The notes beneath the pieces are model-generated. The model was not told where the DNA came from, did no database searches, and saw nothing but the letters and a program-made list of their open reading frames with translations. This document shows positions 49,298 to 63,200 of a DNA stretch of 64,000 bases, piece by piece. The position numbers and the translations under genes were made by a program. Source of the DNA: Amaranthus tricolor (Eukaryota > Streptophyta > Magnoliopsida > Caryophyllales > Amaranthaceae); assembly GCF_026212465.1 (NCBI RefSeq), contig NC_080053.1:2286038-2350037 (forward strand). Direction: 5' to 3'. Numbering within the stretch: the first letter of the stretch is position 1; each line of letters starts with the position of its first letter.

Positions 49298-52200
49298 TTA
49301 GAATGAACAAGGATAAATTGTCATTGAAGAATGAACGATGAAGAATGAACAAGGATCAATGATCAATAATGAATGAACGATGAAGAACGAACAAGGATCA
49401 ATGATTAATTAACAATGAACGATGAAGAATGAACAAGGATCAATGAGCATTGAAGAATGAATGATGAAGAATGAACAAGGATCAATGATCAATGAACAAT
49501 GAACGATGAAGAATGAACGAGGATCAATGAGCATTGTAGAATGAACGATGAAGAATGAACAAGGATGAATGAACAATGAACAATGAACGATGAAGAATGA
49601 ACCAGGATCAATGAGCATTGAAGAATGAACGATGAAGAATGAACAAGGATCAATGATCAATGAACAATGAACGATGAAGAATGAACCAGGATCAATGAGC
49701 ATTGAAGAATGAACGATTTAGAATGAACAAGAATCAATGATCATTGAAGATGGAACGATGAAGAATGAACAAGGATCAATGATGAATAATGAATGAACGA
49801 TGAAGAATGAACAAGGATCAATGATCATTGAAGAATGAACGATGAAGAATGAATATGGTTCAATGATCATTGAAGAATGAACGATGAAGAATGAACAAGG
49901 ATCAATGATCAATAATGAATGAACGATGAAGAATGAACAAGGATCAATGATTAATGAACAATGAACGATGAAGAATGAAGAAGGATCAATGATCAATGAA
50001 CAATGAACGATGAAGAATGAACCAGGATCAATGAGCATTGTAGAATGAACGATGAAGAATGTACAAGGATCAATGATGAATAATGAATGAACGATGAAGA
50101 ATGAACAAGGATGAATGATCATTGAAGAATGAACGATGAAGAATGAACAAGGATCAATGATCATTGAAGAATGAACGATGAAGAATGAACAAGGATCAAT
50201 GATCAATGAACAATGAACGATGAAGAATGAACCAGGATCAATGAGCATTGAAGAATGAACGATTTAGAATGAACAAGGATCAATGATCATTGAAGATGGA
50301 ACGATGAAGAATGAACAAGGATCAATGATTAATGAACAATGAACGATGAAGAATGAACAAGGATCAATGAGCATTGAAGAATGAATGATGAAGAATGAAC
50401 AAGGATCAATGATCAATGAACAATGAACGATGAAGAATGAACGAGGATCAATGAGCATTGTAGAATGAACGATGAAGAATGTACAAGGATCAATGATGAA
50501 TAATGAATGAACGATGAAGAATGAACAAGAATCAATGATCATTGAAGAATGAACGATGAATAATGAATATGGATCAAATGATCATTAAAGAATGAACGAT
50601 GAAGAATGAACAAGGATCAATGAACGATGAAGAATGAACGATGAAGAATGAACAAGGATGAATGATCAATGAACAATGAACGATGAAGAATGAACGATGA
50701 AGAATGAACAAGGATCAATGATCAATAATGAATGAACGATGAAGAATGAACAAGGATCAATGATTAATGAACAATGAACGATGAAGAATGAACAAGGATC
50801 AATGAGCATTGAAGAATGAACGATGAAGAATGAACAAGGATCAATGATCAATGAACAATGAACGATGAAGAATGAAACAGGATCAATGAGCATTGTAGAA
50901 TGAACGATGAAGAATATACAAGTATCAATGATGAATAATGAATGAACGATGAAGAATGAACAAGGATCAATGATCATTGAAGAATGAACGATGAAGAATG
51001 AATATGGTTCAATGATCATTAAAGAATGAACGATGAAGAATGAACAAGGATCAATGATCATTGAAGAATGAACGATGAAGAATGAACAAGGATCAATGAT
51101 CAATGAACAATGAACGATGAAGAATGAACCAGGATCAATGAGCATTGAAGAATGAACGATTTAGAATGAACAAGGATCAATGATCATTCAAGATGGAACG
51201 ATGAAGAATGAACAAGGATCAATGATCATTGAAGAATGAACGATGAAGAATGAATATGGATCAATGATCATTAAAGAATGAACGATGAAGAATGAACAAG
51301 GATCAATGATCATTGAAGAATGAGCGATGAAGAATGAACAAGGATAATTGATCAATGAACAATGAACGATGAAGAATGAACCAGGATCAATGAGCATTGA
51401 AGAATGAACGATTTAGAATGAACAAGGATCAATGATCATTGAAGATGGAACAATGAAGAATGAACAACGATCAATGATTAATGAACAATGAACGATGAAG
51501 AATGAACAAGGATCAATGAGCATTGAAGAATGAATGATGAAGAATGATCAAGAATCAATGATCAATGAACAATGAACGATGAAGAATGAACGAGGATCAA
51601 TGAGCATTGTAGAATGAACGATGAAGAATGAACAAGGATGAATGATCAATGAACAATGAACGATGAAAAATGAACCAGGATCAATGAGCATTGAAGAATG
51701 AACGATGAAGAATGAACAAGGATCAAAGATCAATGAACAATGAACGATGAAGAATGAAACAGGATCAATGAGCATTGTAGAATGAACGACGAAGAATATA
51801 CAAGGATCAATGATGAATAATGAATGAACGATGAAGAATGAACAAGGATCAATGATCATTGAAGAATGAACGATGAAGAATGAATATGGTTCAATGATCA
51901 TTAAAGAATGAACGATGAAGAATGAACAAGGATCAATGATCATTGAAGAATGAACGATGAAGAATGAACAAGGATCAATGATCAATGAACAATGAACGAT
52001 GAAGAATGAACCAGGATCAATGAGCATTGAAGAATGAACGATTTAGAATGAACAAGAATCAATGATCATTGAAGATGGAACGATGAAGAATGAACAAGGA
52101 TCAATGATCATTGAAGAATGAACGATGAAGAATGAATATGGATCAATGATCATTAAAGAATGAACGATGAAGAATGAACAAGGATCAATGATCAATGAAC

Positions 52201-53386
52201 AATGAACGATGAAGAATGAACCAGGATCAATGAGCATTGTAGAATGAACGATGAAGAATGTACAAGGATCAATGATGAATAATGAATGAACGATTTAGAA
52301 TGAACAAGGATAATTTGTCATTGAAGAATGAACGATGAAGAATGAATATGGATCAATGATCATTAAAGAATGAACGATGAAGAATGAACAAGGATCAATG
52401 AACGATGAAGAATGAACGATGAAGAATGAACAAGGATGAATGATCAATGAACAATGAACGATGAAGATTGAACAAGGATCAATGATTAATGAACAATGAA
52501 CGATGAAGAATGAACAACGATCAATGAGCATTGAAGAATGAACGATGAAGAATGAACAAGGATCAATGATCAATGAACAATGAACGATGAAGAATGAAAC
52601 AGGATCAATGAGCATTGTAGAATGAACGATGAAGAATATACAAGGACCAATGATGAATAATGAATGAACGATAAAGAATGAACAAGGATCAATGATCATT
52701 GAAGAATGAACGATAAAGAATGAATATGGTTCAATGATCATTAAAGAATGAACGATGAAGAATGAACAAGGATCAATGATCATTAAAGAATGTACGATTT
52801 AGAATGAACAAGGATAATTTGTCATTGAAGAATGAACGATGAAGAATGAACAAGGATCAATGATCAATAATGAATGAACGATGAAGAATGAACAAGGATC
52901 AATGATTAATGAACAATGAACGATGAAGAATGAACAAGGATCAATGAGCATTGAAGAATGAATGATGAAGAATGAACAAGGATCAATGATCAATGAACAA
53001 TGAACGATGAAGAATGAACGAGGATCAATGAGCATTGTAGAATGAACGATGAAGAATGAACAAGGATGAATGATCAATGAACAATGAACGATGAAGAATG
53101 AACCAGGATTAATGAGCATTGAAGAATGAACGATGAAGAATGAACAAGGATCAATGATCAATGAACAATGAACGATGAAGAATGAAACAGGATTAATGAG
53201 CATTGTAGAATGAACGATGAAGAATATACAAGGATCAATGATGAATAATGAATGAACGATGAAGAATGAACAAGGATCAATGATCATTGAAGAATGAACG
53301 ATGAAGAATGAATATGGTTCAATGAACATTAAAGAATGAACGATGAAGAATGAACCAGGATCAATGAGCATTGAAGAATGAACAAT
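49298..53386. repeat. Satellite segment related to the 5.7-kb repeat, internally deleted
   Basis: Landmark order matches 27745-33441, but the spacing between the blocks at 50666 and 51548 is 882 bp instead of 2352 bp, a loss of 1470 bp = 35 x 42. A single extra A near 50576 ('GGATCAAATG') is one of the few non-multiple-of-7 indels I noticed in the array. Confidence 0.65.
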
Positions 53387-56300
53387 TTAGAATGAACAAG
53401 AATCAATGATCATTGAAGATGGAACGATGAAGAATGAACAAGGATCAATGATGAATAATGAATGAACGATGAAGAATGAACAAGGATCAATGATCATTGA
53501 AGAATGAACGATGAAGAATGAATATGGTTCAATGATCATTGAAGAATGAACGATGAAGAATGAACAAGGATCAATGATCAATAATGAATGAACGATGAAG
53601 AATGAACAAGGATCAATGATTAATGAACAATGAACGATGAAGAATGAACAAGGATCAATGATCAATGAACAATGAACGATGAAGAATGAACCAGGATCAA
53701 TGAGCATTGTAGAATGAACGATGAAGAATGTACAAGGATCAATGATGAATAATGAATGAACGATGAAGAATGAACAAGGATGAATGATCATTGAAGAATG
53801 AACGATGAAGAATGAACAAGGATCAATGATCATTGAAGAATGAACGATGAAGAATGAACAAGGATCAATGATCAATGAACAATGAACGATGAAGAATGAA
53901 CCAGGATCAATGAGCATTGAAGAATGAACGATTTAGAATGAACAAGGATCAATGATCATTGAAGATGGAACGATGAAGAATGAACAAGGATCAATGATTA
54001 ATGAACAATGAACGATGAAGAATGAACCAGGATCAATGAGCATTGAAGAATGAATGATGAAGAATGAACAAGGATCAATGATCAATGAACAATGAACGAT
54101 GAAGAATGAACGAGGATCAATGAGCATTGTAGAATGAACGATGAAGAATGAATATGGATCAATGATGAATAATGAATGAACGATGAAAAATGAACAAGAA
54201 TCAATGATCATTGAAGAATGAACGATGAATAATGAATATGGATCAATGATCATTAAAGAATGAACGATGAAGAATGAACAAGGATGAATGATCAATGAAC
54301 AATGAACGATGAAGAATGAACGATGAAGAATGAACAAGGATTAATGATCAATAATGAATGAACGATGAAGAATGAACAAGGATCAATGATTAATGAACAA
54401 TGAACGATGAAGAATGAACAAGGATCAATGAGCATTGAAGAATGAACGATGAAGAATGAACAAGGATCAATGATCAATGAACAATGAACGATGAAGAATG
54501 AAAAAGGATCAATGAGCATTGTAGAATGAACGATGAAGAATATACAAGGATCAATGATGAATAATGAATGAACGATGAAGAATGAACAAGGATCAATGAT
54601 CATTGAAGAATGAACGATGAAGAATGAATATGGTTCAATGATCATTAAAGAATGAACGATGAAGAATGAACAAGGATCAATGATCATTGAAGAATGAACG
54701 ATGAAGAATGAACAAGGATCAATGATCAATGAACAATGAACGATGAAGAATGAACCAGGATCAATGAGCATTGAAGAATGAACGATTTAGAATGAACAAG
54801 GATCAATGATCATTCAAGATGGAACGATGAAAAATGAACAAGGATCAATGATCATTGAAGAATGAACGATGAAGAAAGAATATGGATCAATGATCATTAA
54901 AGAATGAACGATGAAGAATGAACAAGGATCAATGATCATTGAAGAATGAGCGATGAAGAATGAACAAGGATAATTGATCAATGAACAATGAACGATGAAG
55001 AATGAACCAGGATCAATGAGCATTGAAGAATGAACGATTTAGAATGAACAAGGATCAATGATCATTGAAGATGGAACAATGAAGAATGAACAACGATCAA
55101 TGATTAATGAACAATGAACGATGAAGAATGAACAAGGATCAATGAGCATTGAAGAATGAATGATGAAGAATGAACAAGAATCAATGATCAATGAACAATG
55201 AACGATGAAGAATGAACGAGGATCAATGAGCATTGTAGAATGAACGATGAAGAATGAACAAGGATGAATAATCAATGAACAATGAACGATGAAAAATGAA
55301 CCAGGATCAATGAGCATTGAAGAATGAACGATGAAGAATGAACAAGGATCAAAGATCAATGAACAATGAACGATGAAGAATGAAACAGGATCAATGAGCA
55401 TTGTAGAATGAACGATGAAGAATATACAAGGATCAATGATGAATAATGAATGAACGATGAAGAATGAACAAGGATCAATGATCATTGAAGAATGAACGAT
55501 GAAGAATGAATATGGTTCAATGATCATTAAAGAATGAACGATGAAGAATGAACAAGGATCAATGATCATTGAAGAATGAACGATGAAGAATGAACAAGGA
55601 TCAATGATCAATGAACAATGAACGATGAAGAATGAACCAGGATCAATGAGCATTGAAGAATGAACGATTTAGAATGAACAAGAATCAATGATCATTGAAG
55701 ATGGAACGATGAAGAATGAACAAGGATCAATGATGAATAATGAATGAACGATGAAGAATGAACAAGGATCAATGATCATTGAAGAATGAACGATGAAGAA
55801 TGAATATGGTTCAATGATCATTGAAGAATGAACGATGAAGAATGAACAAGGATCAATGATCAATAATGAATGAACGATGAAGAATGAACAAGGATCAATG
55901 ATTAATGAACAATGAACGATGAAGAATGAACAAGGATCAATGATCAATGAACAATGAACGATGAAGAATGAACCAGGATCAATGAGCATTGTAGAATGAA
56001 CGATGAAGAATGTACAAGGATCAATGATGAATAATGAATGAACGATGAAGAATGAACAAGGATGAATGATCATTGAAGAATGAACGATGAAGAATGAACA
56101 AGGATCAATGATCATTGAAGAATGAACGATGAAGAATGAACAAGGATCAATGATCAATGAACAATGAACGATGAAGAATGAACCAGGATCAATGAGCATT
56201 GAAGAATGAACGATTTAGAATGAACAAGGATCAATGATCATTGAAGATGGAACGATGAAGAATGAACAAGGATCAATGATTAATGAACAATGAACGATGA

Positions 56301-59300
56301 AGAATGAACCAGGATCAATGAGCATTGAAGAATGAATGATGAAGAATGAACAAGGATCAATGATCAATGAACAATGAACGATGAAGAATGAACGAGGATC
56401 AATGAGCATTGTAGAATGAACGATGAAGAATGAATATGGATCAATGATGAATAATGAATGAACGATGAAAAATGAACAAGAATCAATGATCATTGAAGAA
56501 TGAACGATGAATAATGAATATGGATCAATGATCATTAAAGAATGAACGATGAAGAATGAACAAGGATGAATGATCAATGAACAATGAACGATGAAGAATG
56601 AACGATGAAGAATGAACAAGGATTAATGATCAATAATGAATGAACGATGAAGAATGAACAAGGATCAATGATTAATGAACAATGAACGATGAAGAATGAA
56701 CAAGGATCAATGAGCATTGAAGAATGAACGATGAAGAATGAACAAGGATCAATGATCAATGAACAATGAACGATGAAGAATGAAAAAGGATCAATGAGCA
56801 TTGTAGAATGAACGATGAAGAATATACAAGGATCAATGATGAATAATGAATGAACGATGAAGAATGAACAAGGATCAATGATCATTGAAGAATGAACGAT
56901 GAAGAATGAATATGGTTCAATGATCATTAAAGAATGAACGATGAAGAATGAACAAGGATCAATGATCATTGAAGAATGAACGATGAAGAATGAACAAGGA
57001 TCAATGATCAATGAACAATGAACGATGAAGAATGAACCAGGATCAATGAGCATTGAAGAATGAACGATTTAGAATGAACAAGGATCAATGATCATTCAAG
57101 ATGGAACGATGAAGAATGAACAAGGATCAATGATCATTGAAGAATGAACGATGAAGAATGAATATGGATCAATGATCATTAAAGAATGAACGATGAAGAA
57201 TGAACAAGGATCAATGATCATTGAAGAATGAGCGATGAAGAATGAACAAGGATAATTGATCAATGAACAATGAACGATGAAGAATGAACCAGGATCAATG
57301 AGCATTGAAGAATGAACGATTTAGAATGAACAAGGATCAATGATCATTGAAGATGGAACAATGAAGAATGAACAACGATCAATGATTAATGAACAATGAA
57401 CGATGAAGAATGAACAAGGATCAATGAGCATTGAAGAATGAATGATGAAGAATGAACAAGAATCAATGATCAATGAACAATGAACGATGAAGAATGAACG
57501 AGGATCAATGAGCATTGTAGAATGAACGATGAAGAATGAACAAGGATGAATAATCAATGAACAATGAACGATGAAAAATGAACCAGGATCAATGAGCATT
57601 GAAGAATGAACGATGAAGAATGAACAAGGATCAAAGATCAATGAACAATGAACGATGAAGAATGAAACAGGATCAATGAGCATTGTAGAATGAACGATGA
57701 AGAATATACAAGGATCAATGATGAATAATGAATGAACGATGAAGAATGAACAAGGATCAATGATCATTGAAGAATGAACGATGAAGAATGAATATGGTTC
57801 AATGATCATTAAAGAATGAACGATGAAGAATGAACAAGGATCAATGATCATTGAAGAATGAACGATGAAGAATGAACAAGGATCAATGATCAATGAACAA
57901 TGAACGATGAAGAATGAACCAGGATCAATGAGCATTGAAGAATGAACGATTTAGAATGAACAAGAATCAATGATCATTGAAGATGGAACGATGAAGAATG
58001 AACAAGGATCAATGATGAATAATGAATGAACGATGAAGAATGAACAAGGATCAATGATCATTGAAGAATGAACGATGAAGAATGAATATGGTTCAATGAT
58101 CATTGAAGAATGAACGATGAAGAATGAACAAGGATCAATGATCAATAATGAATGAACGATGAAGAATGAACAAGGATCAATGATTAATGAACAATGAACG
58201 ATGAAGAATGAACAAGGATCAATGATCAATGAACAATGAACGATGAAGAATGAACCAGGATCAATGAGCATTGTAGAATGAACGATGAAGAATGTACAAG
58301 GATCAATGATGAATAATGAATGAACGATGAAGAATGAACAAGGATGAATGATCATTGAAGAATGAACGATGAAGAATGAACAAGGATCAATGATCATTGA
58401 AGAATGAACGATGAAGAATGAACAAGGATCAATGATCAATGAACAATGAACGATGAAGAATGAACCAGGATCAATGAGCATTGAAGAATGAACGATTTAG
58501 AATGAACAAGGATCAATGATCATTGAAGATGGAACGATGAAGAATGAACAAGGATCAATGATTAATGAACAATGAACGATGAAGAATGAACCAGGATCAA
58601 TGAGCATTGAAGAATGAATGATGAAGAATGAACAAGGATCAATGATCAATGAACAATGAACGATGAAGAATGAACGAGGATCAATGAGCATTGTAGAATG
58701 AACGATGAAGAATGAATATGGATCAATGATGAATAATGAATGAACGATGAAAAATGAACAAGAATCAATGATCATTGAAGAATGAACGATGAATAATGAA
58801 TATGGATCAATGATCATTAAAGAATGAACGATGAAGAATGAACAAGGATGAATGATCAATGAACAATGAACGATGAAGAATGAACGATGAAGAATGAACA
58901 AGGATTAATGATCAATAATGAATGAACGATGAAGAATGAACAAGGATCAATGATTAATGAACAATGAACGATGAAGAATGAACAAGGATCAATGAGCATT
59001 GAAGAATGAACGATGAAGAATGAACAAGGATCAATGATCAATGAACAATGAACGATGAAGAATGAAAAAGGATCAATGAGCATTGTAGAATGAACGATGA
59101 AGAATATACAAGGATCAATGATGAATAATGAATGAACGATGAAGAATGAACAAGGATCAATGATCATTGAAGAATGAACGATGAAGAATGAATATGGTTC
59201 AATGATCATTAAAGAATGAACGATGAAGAATGAACAAGGATCAATGATCATTGAAGAATGAACGATGAAGAATGAACAAGGATCAATGATCAATGAACAA

Positions 59301-60232
59301 TGAACGATGAAGAATGAACCAGGATCAATGAGCATTGAAGAATGAACGATTTAGAATGAACAAGGATCAATGATCATTCAAGATGGAACGATGAAGAATG
59401 AACAAGGATCAATGATCATTGAAGAATGAACGATGAAGAATGAATATGGATCAATGATCATTAAAGAATGAACGATGAAGAATGAACAAGGATCAATGAT
59501 CATTGAAGAATGAGCGATGAAGAATGAACAAGGATAATTGATCAATGAACAATGAACGATGAAGAATGAACCAGGATCAATGAGCATTGAAGAATGAACG
59601 ATTTAGAATGAACAAGGATCAATGATCATTGAAGATGGAACAATGAAGAATGAACAACGATCAATGATTAATGAACAATGAACGATGAAGAATGAACAAG
59701 GATCAATGAGCATTGAAGAATGAATGATGAAGAATGAACAAGAATCAATGATCAATGAACAATGAACGATGAAGAATGAACGAGGATCAATGAGCATTGT
59801 AGAATGAACGATGAAGAATGAACAAGGATGAATAATCAATGAACAATGAACGATGAAAAATGAACCAGGATCAATGAGCATTGAAGAATGAACGATGAAG
59901 AATGAACAAGGATCAAAGATCAATGAACAATGAACGATGAAGAATGAAACAGGATCAATGAGCATTGTAGAATGAACGATGAAGAATATACAAGGATCAA
60001 TGATGAATAATGAATGAACGATGAAGAATGAACAAGGATCAATGATCATTGAAGAATGAACGATGAAGAATGAATATGGTTCAATGATCATTAAAGAATG
60101 AACGATGAAGAATGAACAAGGATCAATGATCATTGAAGAATGAACGATGAAGAATGAACAAGGATCAATGATCAATGAACAATGAACGATGAAGAATGAA
60201 CCAGGATCAATGAGCATTGAAGAATGAACGAT
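53387..60232. repeat. Higher-order repeat, 3 copies, period 2282 bp (163 x 14 bp)
   Basis: Copies are at 53387-55668, 55669-57950 and 57951-60232. Landmarks at 53933, 54292, 54814 and 55039 recur at +2282 and +4564. Derived variants shared by all three ('GGATGAATAATC' at 55264, 57546 and 59828) show recent homogenisation. The first copy has two private bases near 54831 and 54876. The period is not a multiple of 42, but it is a multiple of 14. Confidence 0.85.
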
Positions 60233-63200
60233 TTAGAATGAACAAGAATCAATGATCATTGAAGATGGAACGATGAAGAATGAACAAGGATCAATGATGA
60301 ATAATGAATGAACGATGAAGAATGAACAAGGATCAATGATCATTGAAGAATGAACGATGAAGAATGAATATGGTTCAATGATCATTGAAGAATGAACGAT
60401 GAAGAATGAACAAGGATCAATGATCAATAATGAATGAACGATGAAGAATGAACAAGGATCAATGATTAATGAACAATGAACGATGAAGAATGAACAAGGA
60501 TCAATGATCAATGAACAATGAACGATGAAGAATGAACCAGGATCAATGAGCATTGTAGAATGAACGATGAAGAATATACAAGGACCAATGATGAATAATG
60601 AATGAACGATAAAGAATGAACAAGGATCAATGATCATTGAAGAATGAACGATGAAGAATGAATATGGTTCAATGATCATTAAAGAATGAACGATGAAGAA
60701 TGAACAAGGATCAATGATCATTAAAGAATGTACGATTTAGAATGAACAAGGATAATTTGTCATTGAAGAATGAACGATGAAGAATGAACAAGGATCAATG
60801 ATCAATGAACAATGAACGATGAAGAATGAAACAGGATCAATGAGCATTGTAGAATGAACGATGAAGAATGTACAAGGATCAATGATGAATAATGAATGAA
60901 CGATTTAGAATGAACAAGGATAATTTGTCATTGAAGAATGAACGATGAAGAATGAATATGATTCAATGATCATTAAAGAATGAACGATGAAGAATGAACA
61001 AGGATCAATGAACGATGAAGAATGAACGATGAAGAATGAACAAGGATGAATGATCAATGAACAATGAACGATGAAGAATGAACAAGGATCAATGATTAAT
61101 GAACAATGAACGATGAAGAATGAACAAGGATCAATGAGCATTGAAGAATGAACGATGAAGAATGAACAAGGATCAATGATCAATGAACAATGAACGATGA
61201 AGAATGAAACAGGATCAATGAGCATTGTAGAATGAACGATGAAGAATATACAAGGACCAATGATGAATAAGGAATGAAGGATAAAGAATGAACAAGGATC
61301 AATGATCATTGAAGAATGAACGATAAAGAATGAATATGGTTCAATGATCATTAAAGAATGAACGATGAAGAATGAACAAGGATCAATGATCATTAAAGAA
61401 TGTACGATTTAGAATGAACAAGGATAATTTGTCATTGAAGAATGAACGATGAAGAATGAACAAGGATCAATGATCAATAATGAATGAACGATGAAGAATG
61501 AACAAGGATCAATGATTAATGAACAATGAACGATGAAGAATGAACAAGGATCAATGAGCATTGAAGAATGAATGATGAAGAATGAACAAGCATCAACGAT
61601 CAATGAACAATGAACGATGAAGAATGAACGAGGATCAATGAGCATTGTAGAATGAACGATGAAGAATGAACAAGGATGAATGATCAATGAACAATGAATG
61701 ATGAAGAATGAACCAGGATCAATGAGCATTGAAGAATGAACGATGAAGAATGTACAAGGATCAATGATGAATAATGAATGAACGATGAAGAATGAACAAG
61801 GATGAATGATCATTGAAGAATGAACGATGAAGAATGAACAAGGATCAATGATCATTGAAGAATGAACGATGAAGAATGAACAAGGATCAATGATCAATGA
61901 ACAATGAACGATGAAGAATGAACCAGGATCAATGAGCATTGAAGAATGAACGATTTAGAATGAACAAGGATCAATGATCATTGAAGATGGAACGATGAAG
62001 AATGAACAAGGATCAATGATTAATGAACAATGAACGATGAAGAATGAACAAGGATCAATGAGCATTGAAGAATGAATGATGAAGAATGAACAAGGATCAA
62101 TGATCAATGAACAATGAACGATGAAGAATGAACGAGGATCAATGAGCATTGTAGAATGAACGATGAAGAATGTACAAGGATCAAAGATGAATAATGAATG
62201 AACGATGAAAAATGAACAAGAATCAATGATCATTGAAGAATGAACGATGAATAATGAATATGGATCAATGATCATTAAAGAATGAACGATGAAGAATGAA
62301 CAAGGATAAATGAACGATGAAGAATGAACGATGAAGAATGAACAAGGATGAATGATCAATGAACAATGAACGATGAAGAATGAACGATGAAGAATGAACA
62401 AGGATCAATGATCAATAATGAATGAACGATGAAGAATGAACAAGGATCAATGATTAATGAACAATGAACGATGAAGAATGAACAAGGATCAATGAGCATT
62501 GAAGAATGAACGATGAAGAATGAACAAGGATCAATGATCAATGAACAATGAACGATGAAGAATGAAACAGGATCAATGAGCATTGTAGAATGAACGATGA
62601 AGAATATACAAGGATCAATGATGAATAATGAATGAACGATGAAGAATGAACAAGGATCAATGATCATTGAAGAATGAACGATGAAGAATGAATATGGTTC
62701 AATGATCATTAAAGAATGAACGATGAAGAATGAACAAGGATCAATGATCATTGAAGAATGAACGATGAAGAATGAACAAGGATCAATGATCAATGAACAA
62801 TGAATGATGAAGAATGAACCAGGATCAATGAGCATTGAAGAATGAACGATTTAGAATGAACAAGGATCAATGATCATTCAAGATGGAACGATGAAGAATG
62901 AACAAGGATCAATGATCATTGAAGAATGAACGATGAAGAATGAATATGGATCAATGATCATTAAAGAATGAACGATGAAGAATGAACAAGGATCAATGAT
63001 CATTGAAGAATGAACGATGAAGAATGAACCAGGATCAATGAGCAATGAAGAATGAACGATTTAGAATGAACAAGGATCAATGATTAATGAACAATGAACG
63101 ATGAAGAATGAACAAGGATCAATGAGCATTGAAGAATGAACGATGAAGAATGAACAATGATCAATGATCAATGAACAATGAACGATGAAGAATGAAACAG

